This document shows, in pieces, positions 13,774 through 20,056 of a stretch of DNA of 20,056 nt. The stretch lies in contig JAQXMV010000045.1 in NCBI GenBank assembly GCA_029013165.1, forward strand, positions 1-20,056. Reading direction: 5' to 3'. A program made the translations under genes and the position numbers. Each line of letters begins with the position of its first letter. The stretch's first letter is position 1. This DNA comes from Oscillospiraceae bacterium (GTDB lineage: Bacteria; Bacillota; Clostridia; Oscillospirales; Acutalibacteraceae). The notes under the pieces were generated by a model, which had not been told where the DNA came from, did no database searches, and was given only the letters and a program-made list of their open reading frames with translations.

Positions 13774-13795
13774 AACTCGTAGAAACTGCTATAAT
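13768..13795 (+). promoter_or_regulatory. Promoter of the duplicated membrane protein gene
   Basis: TTGCAA at 13768-13773, a 16-bp spacer and a perfect TATAAT at 13790-13795. Transcription would start near 13802 and give a leader of about 105 nt that includes the 26-bp palindrome. Confidence 0.65.
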
Positions 13796-13831
13796 AAATA
13801 TGACGGATTTACTTCATTTGTAATAAATTAA

Positions 13832-13857
13832 ACACCTGTCGGAATTCCGACAGGTGT
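13832..13857. promoter_or_regulatory. 26-bp perfect palindrome, candidate TetR operator or leader hairpin
   Basis: ACACCTGTCGGAA at 13832-13844 is followed without a gap by its exact reverse complement. It lies between the tetR gene and the membrane gene, 49 bp before the latter's ATG and about 30 bp into its predicted leader. As DNA it suits a dimeric regulator; as RNA it could form an 11-bp stem with an AATT loop. Only a loose A/T-rich tail follows, so a terminator role is less likely on the plus strand. Confidence 0.7.
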
Positions 13858-13906
13858 ATTATATAATACACGCCAAGAAAAATCAACAGATAACCCGGAG
13901 GACTTC

Positions 13907-15187
13907 ATGCAAACACAAAATCTTTTGACTCTACATTTCAAAAAACGCGAAACCGCACTCAAGTGGCTCGTCGGCTCATTTGCCTACTGCGCCCTGTTTA
14001 TGTTCCTTGAAAACCCTGCTGACAAGACCATCAGCCTGATCGGCCGCGAGCATCTGATTCTCTTTTGCCTGTATTGCTTTCTTTGCGGCGCAGCCATGAT
14101 CATTAATTTTCAGTATTGTTTTTCCCGGTTTCGGATCCGGAATCGGTTTTTATACGGTCTGATGATGGTCTCAAACCTCTGCCTGGGTCTGGTGGCCACC
14201 ACGCTGATGCCGCCTTTGAGCGCCAACGGTGAAATCTCTGTCTTTGCCACTGTCGTGCATTGGATCACCGGCTTCGGCAATATCCTCGTGAATGCGACAG
14301 TAGCCCTGATCTTAAACCTGAAAGTATACAAGGCGCACAACAGCAAAAAAGCGAAAATTCTCTTCATCACCGGCACCTCAATCTGTATCGCTGATCTGCT
14401 TGTGTTTCTGCTGCTGACGCTCATTTCCGGCGATCCGCAAAAAGCAAAAAACGGTTTCTTTGAAATCATACCCATTTTTGTGACCTACCTGGTGCTTTAT
14501 GTCATGAACCATACCGATACCGTTTCCGACAGACGCGAACGGGACTTAGCTGAAAAAGAATACAAGGCTGACGACAGCCGCATTTTTTCTGCGGTTAGCT
14601 TTGCACTTCTCATGGCAACGGTAATTTTCTTCAATCACTATGCTTTCATCAGAAATCCGATCCACTACACCATCAGCATGACGGGCATTGATTACCCCGG
14701 CGGCTTCAATTTTGTCTGTGTTCTGTTTGCCGCTTCTTTCGCCTGCAACTTTATCATGCTCTTCAAAAAGTACGGCTATAAAAATATTTTCGTTTACGGT
14801 CTTGCGATGATCGGCTCCCTTTCCATCGTCCTTTGTGCCGCTTTCCCCACAACGATGAATAAGGATATAGATGTTCTTCATGCGGCCGGCGCGCTGATTT
14901 TCTTCTTCTTTTCCATGGCGGCCATCATGTTTTTCATGCTGAGCCGAGCCAAAAAAAGCCGTAAACACAGAGGCTTTCTTTTGGGTATGACCGCCATTGT
15001 GGTTGCGGTGATTATTACGCTGATCGTCCTGTTTATCATTCTTGATCAGCGGTACGGCAGAACGGGTCTGACGGAGATCGTTCCCTTGGAATACATTTTT
15101 GCTTACTTTTATCTTGAAAACTTTACGGATTATTTTGAAAGAGAAGGCAAAAAGAAAACAGCCAAAAAGGAAATGGTTATCGCCTGA
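13907..15187 (+). CDS. Polytopic membrane protein with internal duplication
   Basis: A 426-residue protein with about 12 hydrophobic helices and no signal peptide. Two halves align at an offset of 204-214 residues. ENPADKTISLIG (35-46) matches RNPIHYTISMTG (249-260). FLYGLMMVSNLCLGL (81-95) matches FVYGLAMIGSLSIVL (295-309). FEIIPIFVTYLVLYVMN (185-201) matches TEIVPLEYIFAYFYLEN (389-405). The halves are joined by a charged linker (about 205-225). The NP-x-x-TIS-x-x-G motif at the start of each repeat resembles the DUF998/Frag1-like type of membrane protein, but I am not sure of the family. GGAGGACTTC precedes the ATG. It is divergent from a TetR gene and probably controlled by it, which fits a transporter, lipid-related or stress protein. 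No enzymatic motif is seen. A hairpin at 15293-15338 follows. Confidence 0.8.
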   Translation: MQTQNLLTLHFKKRETALKWLVGSFAYCALFMFLENPADKTISLIGREHLILFCLYCFLCGAAMIINFQYCFSRFRIRNRFLYGLMMVSNLCLGLVATTLMPPLSANGEISVFATVVHWITGFGNILVNATVALILNLKVYKAHNSKKAKILFITGTSICIADLLVFLLLTLISGDPQKAKNGFFEIIPIFVTYLVLYVMNHTDTVSDRRERDLAEKEYKADDSRIFSAVSFALLMATVIFFNHYAFIRNPIHYTISMTGIDYPGGFNFVCVLFAASFACNFIMLFKKYGYKNIFVYGLAMIGSLSIVLCAAFPTTMNKDIDVLHAAGALIFFFFSMAAIMFFMLSRAKKSRKHRGFLLGMTAIVVAVIITLIVLFIILDQRYGRTGLTEIVPLEYIFAYFYLENFTDYFEREGKKKTAKKEMVIA

Positions 15188-15292
15188 TTTTTGGGTACGG
15201 TTTCCCTAACTTGCAGAATTTTTGGGAAGCAGTGGTCTACGAAAGATTTTTCCTGATACCAATGGTACGAACTGACATGATTGTTAGTTTTC

Positions 15293-15338
15293 ATAAACTT
15301 AGAGCGACACGGTTTCAACCATGTCGCTCTAAGTTTAT
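15293..15338. terminator. Long bidirectional terminator-like hairpin
   Basis: A 17-bp perfect stem (15293-15309 with 15322-15338, starting ATAAACTTAGAGCGACA), extended by GG/CC past one mismatch. The arms end in A/T-rich sequence rather than a separate U-tract. It lies between two convergent genes and so probably terminates both. Confidence 0.7.
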
Positions 15339-15359
15339 ACTGTAAAAAGTTTATACTGT
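15331..15359 (+). repeat. 13-bp direct repeat overlapping the hairpin
   Basis: AAGTTTATACTGT occurs at 15331-15343 and again at 15347-15359, separated by AAA. The first copy overlaps the right arm of the hairpin. Confidence 0.75.
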
Positions 15360-15400
15360 GAAAATCCTTACAGACAGATATCGGCACACCGAAATCACCA

Positions 15401-16171
15401 TCAGGAACCGCAGGAGAAGCCGCCGTCCACAACGATCGACGCTCCGGTGATGTAATCGGACAGATGCGAAGCCAAAAACAGCACGGATCCCGCCACATCA
15501 TCGGGGTTGGCCAGGCGGCGCATGGGCGTACGCATGGTCATGTATCCCACCCATTTTTCATTGGCCATGTTGTCGGCGATGAGGGGTGTGTCCACAAAAC
15601 CGGGACAGACACAGTTGACCGTGATGCCGAAGCGAGCCCACTCTGCGGCAAGAGACTTCGTCATCTGCATAATGCCGCCCTTGCTGGCACTGTAGGCCGC
15701 GGCAGAGGGGATTCCCATAATGCCGCCGAGGGAACACATATTGACGATCTTGCCTTTTTTGACCGGGATCATCAGCTCGTTGGCCACAGCCTGAGAAACG
15801 AAGAAGTGACTGGTCATATTCAGGGCGATCACCTTATCCCAGTCCTGCTTTTTTTCGTTGATGCTGTAGGCTGAGTGACCCATGCCGGCATTATTGACGA
15901 GGATATCCAGAGAGCCGGTTTTCTCTTTGACCGTACCGATCATTTCACGGACAGACTCCTCACAGGTGATGTCGGCCACCACCGGAATCACCCTGCCCTC
16001 ATAGGCGCCTGAAAGGCGCTGCACCTGGGCACTGAGCGCAGATTCATTATAGTCTGCCATAAAGACCGTGGCACCGTTTTGCAGAAAAGCCTCAGTGCTT
16101 TCCAAGCCGATGCCGCTGGCGGCGCCGGTGACAAGCACCGTCTTGCCGTGAAAATCAAAACTGTAATTCAT
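15401..16171 (-). CDS. SDR family NAD(P)-dependent oxidoreductase
   Basis: A classical short-chain dehydrogenase/reductase of 256 residues. Cofactor motif TGAASGIG is at 15-22. An acidic residue, D40, at the end of the second strand favours NAD(H) over NADP(H). NNAG is at 93-96. The catalytic set is N118, S147, Y160 and K164 in YSASK. PGFVDTPL and the C-terminal ITGASIVVDGGF are typical of sugar-alcohol, gluconate or 3-oxoacyl-type SDRs. The substrate cannot be deduced. AAAAGGAG precedes the ATG at normal spacing. It is the last of three minus-strand genes (alcohol dehydrogenase, M28 peptidase, SDR), 69 bp after the peptidase, and it converges on the duplicated membrane gene. Confidence 0.93.
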   Translation of the reverse strand: MNYSFDFHGKTVLVTGAASGIGLESTEAFLQNGATVFMADYNESALSAQVQRLSGAYEGRVIPVVADITCEESVREMIGTVKEKTGSLDILVNNAGMGHSAYSINEKKQDWDKVIALNMTSHFFVSQAVANELMIPVKKGKIVNMCSLGGIMGIPSAAAYSASKGGIMQMTKSLAAEWARFGITVNCVCPGFVDTPLIADNMANEKWVGYMTMRTPMRRLANPDDVAGSVLFLASHLSDYITGASIVVDGGFSCGS

Positions 16172-16210
16172 GGTTGAAACTCCTTTTCATTGTCGATTTT
16201 TTATCGTTGA

Positions 16211-16241
16211 CCCGGCCGAGGATTCTCTTGCCGGGCTTTTT
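16211..16241 (+). terminator. Hairpin with T-run on the strand opposite to the genes
   Basis: CCCGGC (16211-16216) pairs with GCCGGG (16230-16235), with an inner GAG/CTC stem, followed on the plus strand by CTTTTTT. The flanking genes run on the minus strand, where the hairpin has an A-run before it and no U-tract after it. It may block antisense transcription or act as a processing stem. Confidence 0.5.
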
Positions 16242-17164
16242 TAATCTGCACATATCCTGCCGCACAGTCTGACAGAACCCTCCACCAGAAAAGCAATATT
16301 ATCTCTGCAGAATATCCGATCCTGATCCGTGTGGATCTTGTCCATATAAAGCACACCGGTTCTTTGGCCACGCTTGAGTGCGGCCACGCCGACACCAAGA
16401 GGAAAATTCATCTGATCCGAGGGATAAAACACACCCTTTGACAGTACCTCCACACCGTAGTCACCCTTTGGGGCAAAGGAATCTTCGAGAACATCGGTCA
16501 AAAGGCCGGCCTTTTTCGAGCAGGCAAAAAGGATCGCCTTGCCGTCGCTGACACAGTCGAAATTGATGACGGGCGTATTTTTGAGGCTTTTCCGGTGTTT
16601 CCCGGCAAAAGACGAGGAACCGATGAGGCCAGCCTCCTCCCAGTCGAAAAAGACAAAGGCAACCTCTCTGCGCTTTTCCGGCGGCAAAGCCGCCATGAGC
16701 TCCAGCAGGGTAATCACACCGGAGGTGTTGTCGTTAGCCGTGTGGCGATTCGCCGGCCCGAAGATCATGAACATCAGAAGCAGATAGCAAACCAAAATCG
16801 CCGACAAAGCCCCCTCGGCAGCAGAGAAAAGAAAGCCGAAAAGAGCGCCGGCTGCCGCAGAAATGAGGAAAAAGCCCAAAACGACCACAATATTATAAAG
16901 CAAATAAATAGGTATGCTTTTCGGTGTAATAAAATTCGGGAAGAACATTCTTGCGCAAGTGTCATAATGGGCGGTAAAAAGAATCTTCGCACGGTCGGGA
17001 TCGCCCACCAGGATATTCCTTGACCCGAAAGAACCCTTTTCGGTTTTGACCTCATAGCCCATCTCACGGATACGAGGCATGATCAAAGCGATAAAATCCT
17101 GCTTTTGTCTGACGCTTTTGCGCACCTGATAATCTCGCAAAAGCGTCTCTGACAGTTCCGTCAT
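16241..17164 (-). CDS. M28 family zinc aminopeptidase with inserted membrane segments
   Basis: A 307-residue M28-type metallopeptidase. The co-catalytic zinc pattern is present: H66 in TAHYDT, D145 in HTANDNTSG, catalytic E176 and metal E177 in FFDWEE, D203 or D207 in NFDCVSDG, and H278 in DKIHTDQD. Two hydrophobic helices (about 85-107 and 118-136) are inserted between the first histidine and the bridging aspartate, a place where the soluble family members have no membrane segment. The protein starts without a signal peptide. The active site would therefore be assembled across a membrane hairpin. It is 24 bp after the alcohol dehydrogenase gene on the same strand, with AGGAAAGGAAG before the ATG. 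Substrate peptides are unknown. Confidence 0.88.
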   Translation of the reverse strand: MTELSETLLRDYQVRKSVRQKQDFIALIMPRIREMGYEVKTEKGSFGSRNILVGDPDRAKILFTAHYDTCARMFFPNFITPKSIPIYLLYNIVVVLGFFLISAAAGALFGFLFSAAEGALSAILVCYLLLMFMIFGPANRHTANDNTSGVITLLELMAALPPEKRREVAFVFFDWEEAGLIGSSSFAGKHRKSLKNTPVINFDCVSDGKAILFACSKKAGLLTDVLEDSFAPKGDYGVEVLSKGVFYPSDQMNFPLGVGVAALKRGQRTGVLYMDKIHTDQDRIFCRDNIAFLVEGSVRLCGRICAD

Positions 17165-17188
17165 ATTTTTTCTTCCTTTCCTCTGGCT

Positions 17189-18307
17189 TTATTTCGCAAA
17201 ACGGGCAAAAGCCTTCAGCGCGTCCTCTTTGGTGAAGCCTCCCGGTGAAAACTTGAAATTGGCAGGTATCGTGTCGAAGCGTTCACAGTGCCGCAGGATA
17301 TCCTCCCTGCTGATCTTTATTTCATGAAGCCCCGTCAGTTCATCAATGACTTTCTTGAATTCTTCGGTGTCGGTGCCCATAACCGCCATGATCCGTGCGG
17401 TCTTTTCGGGACAATAAACCGACGCCCGGTCGATAAAACTTCCCATGAAAGCCGTGCAAGCCTTGCCGTGGGGAACCCCGTAGTTTTCGGTGAGAATATA
17501 CCCCAGAGGATGGGGAAAGGCCGTGCCGCAATAAGCCAGCGTGATACCGGCATAAAGGGAACCGTAATAGAGCTTTTCGCGCATGGCCTCATCGGGAAGC
17601 TGTTTCGTCTGCCACAGAACTTTCAGTCCCTGCCAGATGAGACTGACAGCCTTTTCACCGAACAGGGTGGGAATATCGCCGCACTTGACGGACATATAAC
17701 CCTCCAAGGCATGAGCCAGGGCGTCGAGAGCCGTTGATACGGTGACATCATAGGGCATAGAATGAGTATAGGTGCTGTCGGCAAAGGTCAGCGACGGATT
17801 GGTGTCATCGGGAGCGATACTCTTTTTTCTGCCGGTTGCCGGATTGGTCAGAACGCTGACTCTGCCCACCTCGCTGCCGGTGCCCGCCGTAGTACCGACG
17901 AGAACAATGGGCAGTGCTCTGTTTCTTTCAGCCTGACTATAGCGATATATATCCTCCTGCTCAAAGGCAGGGTTGGCGGCATAAACCGCCACTGCCTTGG
18001 CGGCGTCAAGAGCCGAGCCGCCGCCGATTCCGAGAACAAAATCCGCACCGAAGTCAACGGCTTTTTTCGCGGCCTCATGGCAGTGATCCAGCCTCGGATT
18101 CGGCCCGATGCCGTCATAGACGGTGAAAGCCGTTCCGGCTTCTTTCAGGGCACACAGGGCGTCGTCCAGAGCGCCGCTGAGACGGGCACTTTTTCCACCG
18201 GTGATGAGGATACATTTCTTGCCGAAAGCAGACAACTCACCGGCACCGTTTTTCAGGCAGTCCTTGCCGCTGATCACCCGAACAGGAATTTTCAAATTAA
18301 AGTCCAT
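17189..18307 (-). CDS. Iron-containing alcohol dehydrogenase
   Basis: A 372-residue group III (Fe-dependent) alcohol dehydrogenase reducing aldehydes or ketones, or oxidising alcohols, with NAD(P)(H). Seen: NAD-binding GIGGGSALDAAK (93-104), TTAGTGSEVGRV (139-150), and the four metal ligands D195, H199 (STALDALAHALEGY), H266 (TAFPHPLGY) and H280 (GVPHGKACTAF). Length is normal for the family. AGGAGAGATTGTT precedes the ATG, and a good promoter lies 39 bp further upstream. It heads a likely three-gene operon with the M28 peptidase and the SDR. A specific substrate such as butanol, 1,3-propanediol or a sugar-derived aldehyde cannot be chosen from the sequence. It is divergent from the apbE gene. 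Confidence 0.94.
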   Translation of the reverse strand: MDFNLKIPVRVISGKDCLKNGAGELSAFGKKCILITGGKSARLSGALDDALCALKEAGTAFTVYDGIGPNPRLDHCHEAAKKAVDFGADFVLGIGGGSALDAAKAVAVYAANPAFEQEDIYRYSQAERNRALPIVLVGTTAGTGSEVGRVSVLTNPATGRKKSIAPDDTNPSLTFADSTYTHSMPYDVTVSTALDALAHALEGYMSVKCGDIPTLFGEKAVSLIWQGLKVLWQTKQLPDEAMREKLYYGSLYAGITLAYCGTAFPHPLGYILTENYGVPHGKACTAFMGSFIDRASVYCPEKTARIMAVMGTDTEEFKKVIDELTGLHEIKISREDILRHCERFDTIPANFKFSPGGFTKEDALKAFARFAK

Positions 18308-18345
18308 AACAATCTCTCCTGCGAATTTTCTTGATATCTTAGGTA

Positions 18346-18374
18346 ATTATAACAAATCTTTTCCATTGGTGCAA
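18346..18374 (-). promoter_or_regulatory. Promoter of the alcohol dehydrogenase operon
   Basis: On the minus strand, TTGCAC (18374-18369), a 17-bp spacer and a perfect TATAAT (18351-18346). The predicted start near 18339 leaves a leader of about 32 nt. Confidence 0.82.
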
Positions 18375-18391
18375 GTTTTAGGTGATAACCC

Positions 18392-18420
18392 TTGAAAAAA
18401 AATAATTTATAGTATAAAAT
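18392..18420 (+). promoter_or_regulatory. Probable promoter of the apbE operon
   Basis: TTGAAA (18392-18397), a 17-bp A/T-only spacer and TAAAAT (18415-18420). Moderate match; an overlapping TATAAA would have a 15-bp spacer. Confidence 0.6.
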
Positions 18421-18480
18421 GTATAAGTTAGATAAAAACAAATTGTCATATACATTTTGATCACAAGGCAGGAGCTATCG

Positions 18481-19479
18481 ATGAAAAAGAAAAAAATCTA
18501 CACGGCGATTGTTTCGGCAATATGCCTCATAGCCGTTGCCGTGGCAATTTTTCTCCTGAACGGCAGGAACAAATCCTTTGATTACAGCGAAAAAAGTACC
18601 GTTTCCATGGGTACCATCGTCACACAGAAAGTCTACGGTGATTACGCCGGAAAAGACATAGAAAAGATTAACGCCATCATCAACGCCCTCGACAAAAGCA
18701 TCTCCTGGCGTGAGGCAGACTCCGAGGTCTCAGCTCTCAACCGCGACGGAAAGCTCAGTAACGCCAATCTTGCGGCCATGCTTGATACCTGCAAGCAGGT
18801 CAGCCGCGACAGCGGCGGTGTTTTCGATGTCACCGTCGGCGGCGTCAGCCGTCTGTGGAGCATCGGCGAAGAGGACGAAAGGCTCCCTGGGGACAGCGAG
18901 ATACAGGCGGAACTGAAAAATGTCGGCTACGAGGGGATCAGCATCTCCGGCAATGACATCACACTGGCACCGGGCGTCAGCCTTGATCTCGGCGCTGTGG
19001 GAAAAGGCGCCGCCTGTGACATGGCCTATAACTACCTGAAAGCCTCAGACGCCAAAGGCGCCGTCATCTCTGTTGGCGGCAGTATCCTTGCCTACGGCAA
19101 GCACAACAAGGCCGGTGACAAATGGCGCATTGCTGTGCGCCACCCCCGAAAGGAAAATGAATATATCGGCGTCATCTCTCTCAGCGAGGGCTTCGTTTCC
19201 ACCTCGGGAGACTATGAGGGCTATTTTGAAAAAGACGGCAGGCGTTATCATCACATCATCGACGCCACCACGGGCTATCCCTCAGACAGCGGACTGATCA
19301 GCGTGACTGTAGTCTGCCAAAACGGACTGCTCTCCGACGCCCTCTCCACCGCCTGCTTTATCCTCGGCGAGGAAAAGAGCAGGGCTCTGCTGGAAAAATA
19401 CGACGCCGCCGCCGTATTCATTGACAGTGAGCTGACTATATCAACTGTGGGAGAAATCGAATTTGAAAAGAGCAGATAA
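18481..19479 (+). CDS. apbE: FAD:protein FMN transferase (ApbE)
   Basis: Flavinyltransferase that attaches FMN from FAD to a threonine of extracytoplasmic flavoproteins, using Mg2+. It has 332 residues. An N-terminal membrane anchor (about 6-26) lacks a proper lipobox cysteine, so it is a signal-anchor rather than a lipoprotein. The catalytic domain lies outside. Family motifs: SMGTIVT (42-48), GGVFDVTVG (112-120), DLGAVGKG (169-176), SVGGS (197-201), STSGDYEGYF (240-249), HHIIDATTGYP (257-267) and SDALSTACF (285-293). The ATG at 18481 has AGGAG 6-10 bases upstream; a TTG at 18457 is open but has no site. It is the first gene of an operon and overlaps the NusG-II gene by 17 bp. No acceptor flavoprotein (FMN-binding domain) is visible before the window ends. 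Confidence 0.94.
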   Translation: MKKKKIYTAIVSAICLIAVAVAIFLLNGRNKSFDYSEKSTVSMGTIVTQKVYGDYAGKDIEKINAIINALDKSISWREADSEVSALNRDGKLSNANLAAMLDTCKQVSRDSGGVFDVTVGGVSRLWSIGEEDERLPGDSEIQAELKNVGYEGISISGNDITLAPGVSLDLGAVGKGAACDMAYNYLKASDAKGAVISVGGSILAYGKHNKAGDKWRIAVRHPRKENEYIGVISLSEGFVSTSGDYEGYFEKDGRRYHHIIDATTGYPSDSGLISVTVVCQNGLLSDALSTACFILGEEKSRALLEKYDAAAVFIDSELTISTVGEIEFEKSR

Positions 19480-19858
19480 TCATCGGGAAATCGCCGTCAA
19501 AAAAGGAGATATCCTCCTCATTGTCTGCCTGCTTCTGCTGAGTCTTTTGCTTTTTGCGCGGTCCTTTTCCACCGCGGCCTCCCTCGAGGCGGAGATCTAT
19601 TTGGCCGGAGAAAAGGTGCAAACCCTTTCACTTTCCTCTCTTTCCGAAAGTGAAACCATCAGCGTCGGCGGCTGTGAGCTTCTCCTCGAAAAGGACGGCG
19701 TCACCTTTCTTCATTCCGACTGCCGCGATCTTCTGTGCGTAAAAAGGGGAAAGCTGTCGAAACAGGGCGACACGATGGTCTGTGTGCCGAATAAAGTCGT
19801 GGTGGTTCTGCGTGCTTCAGGCGGCGGAGAAAAAGAAATACACGGCGTGGCCTACTGA
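19463..19858 (+). CDS. NusG domain II-containing membrane protein
   Basis: A 131-residue protein with a short cytoplasmic N-terminus, one membrane helix (about 17-34, ILLIVCLLLLSLLLF) and an outer domain whose pattern, HSDCRDLLCVKRGKLSKQGDTMVCVPNKVVV (83-113), is diagnostic of the NusG domain II family. Cysteines C71, C87, C92 and C107 are conserved-type. It starts at TTG inside the apbE stop region (overlap 19463-19479) with GGGAG upstream, indicating translational coupling. Its order behind apbE and before a Gx-transporter gene is recurrent in Firmicutes and overlaps in domain content with the EetA/EetB proteins of the Listeria extracellular electron transfer locus (from memory). The exact molecular role is not known. 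Confidence 0.9.
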   Translation: MKRADNHREIAVKKGDILLIVCLLLLSLLLFARSFSTAASLEAEIYLAGEKVQTLSLSSLSESETISVGGCELLLEKDGVTFLHSDCRDLLCVKRGKLSKQGDTMVCVPNKVVVVLRASGGGEKEIHGVAY

Positions 19859-19875
19859 AAGAGGAGAGAAGCATC

Positions 19876-20056
19876 ATGAGAGCAAAAAAGACCGCATTTC
19901 TCGGCATACTCGGCGCTCTGGCTCTGGTTCTCGGCTTTCTGGAACAGCTCATTGTGCCGGACATTCCTTTTCTTCCCGTGGGCGCAAAGCCCGGACTTTC
20001 CAATATCGTCACCATGTACACTGCCTGCACTCTGGGCTTCCCGGGTGCTCTGTATA
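19876..20056 (+). CDS. Gx transporter family protein, N-terminal part
   Basis: The first 60 residues of an integral membrane protein, cut by the window end. MRAKKTAFLGILGALALVLGFLEQ, then IPFLPVGAKPGLSNIVTMYTACTLGF, with two hydrophobic stretches and the G-A-K-P-G-L-S-N motif, is typical of the family named Gx transporter (older label: heptaprenyl diphosphate synthase component I). AGGAGAGAAGCATC precedes the ATG, 17 bp after the NusG-II gene, so it is co-transcribed. Members of this family are related to energy-coupling-factor substrate-binding proteins, and in apbE operons they are thought to handle a quinone-related or flavin-related cargo. That is family knowledge and inference, not shown here. 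Confidence 0.85.
   Translation, partial: MRAKKTAFLGILGALALVLGFLEQLIVPDIPFLPVGAKPGLSNIVTMYTACTLGFPGALY

Larger units (their letters stand above)
15188..15400. other. Structured 213-bp spacer between convergent genes
   Basis: It holds a 9-bp direct repeat ATTTTTGGG (15187-15195 and 15218-15226), the small dyad TACCA-A-TGGTA (about 15257-15267), a long terminator-like hairpin, and a 13-bp direct repeat. No coding frame is credible. The mix of repeats could be a decayed mobile-element relic. Confidence 0.5.

Noticed and set aside
15130..15501. 123-codon minus-strand frame across the spacer
   Set aside because: It overlaps the ends of two well-supported genes and the hairpin, and has no family resemblance.
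17762..18334. A 190-codon plus-strand frame opposite the alcohol dehydrogenase
   Set aside because: Antisense shadow in a conserved gene; composition is typical of a mirrored coding strand.
1..20056. CRISPR arrays, rRNA, tRNA
   Set aside because: No regularly spaced repeats, no cloverleaf sequences and no rRNA-like stretches were found by eye on either strand.

Overview
This window looks like a chromosomal segment of an anaerobic, low-to-mid GC Gram-positive bacterium of class Clostridia (phylum Bacillota), plausibly an Oscillospirales-type gut organism. The clues are strong AGGAGG-type ribosome binding sites throughout, an RNase Y gene, a sporulation-SigH-like sigma factor, a Firmicutes two-domain CxxC zinc-ribbon protein and an ApbE / NusG-domain-II / Gx-transporter cluster. 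This is inferred from gene content; no rRNA or tRNA is present to confirm it.

Layout. (1) 1-1600 is AT-rich and looks accessory. It holds the 3' part of a large serine recombinase, whose last codons resemble the C-terminus of the RlmD 23S rRNA methyltransferase (a likely attachment-site footprint), then a DUF1349 lectin-fold protein, then a composition break inside a 5'-truncated GNAT acetyltransferase. (2) 2018-4565 runs on + : a GH4 alpha-galactosidase (melA type), a HEAT-like 'SufBD' protein and a CDP-alcohol phosphatidyltransferase whose 3' end seems frameshifted through a terminator. A cytoplasmic-type Cu/Zn superoxide dismutase converges on it. (3) 5142-7780 is a regulatory block on + : an ECF sigma factor with a membrane anti-sigma partner, a strong terminator, a perfect-consensus sigma-A promoter driving a second, SigH-like sigma factor, and a zinc-ribbon protein. 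(4) 7836-10669 runs on - : a small membrane protein, an RluA-type pseudouridine synthase and RNase Y. (5) 11135-12973 encodes a 612-residue secreted, C-terminally anchored surface protein of unknown function. (6) 13044-15187 is a divergent TetR regulator / duplicated polytopic membrane protein pair. Their promoters share one palindromic -35 hexamer, and a 26-bp perfect palindrome lies in the leader of the membrane gene. (7) 15401-18307 runs on - : an iron-type alcohol dehydrogenase, a membrane-inserted M28 peptidase and an SDR oxidoreductase. (8) 18481-end on + starts an ApbE flavinyltransferase / NusG-II / Gx-transporter operon, consistent with extracytoplasmic flavin-based electron transfer.

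Most genes have recognisable families. The less explained items are the duplicated membrane protein with its TetR switch, the 612-residue surface protein, the recombinase/RlmD footprint, and the anti-sigma gene with a second internal translation start. No CRISPR array, rRNA, tRNA or intact insertion sequence was seen.
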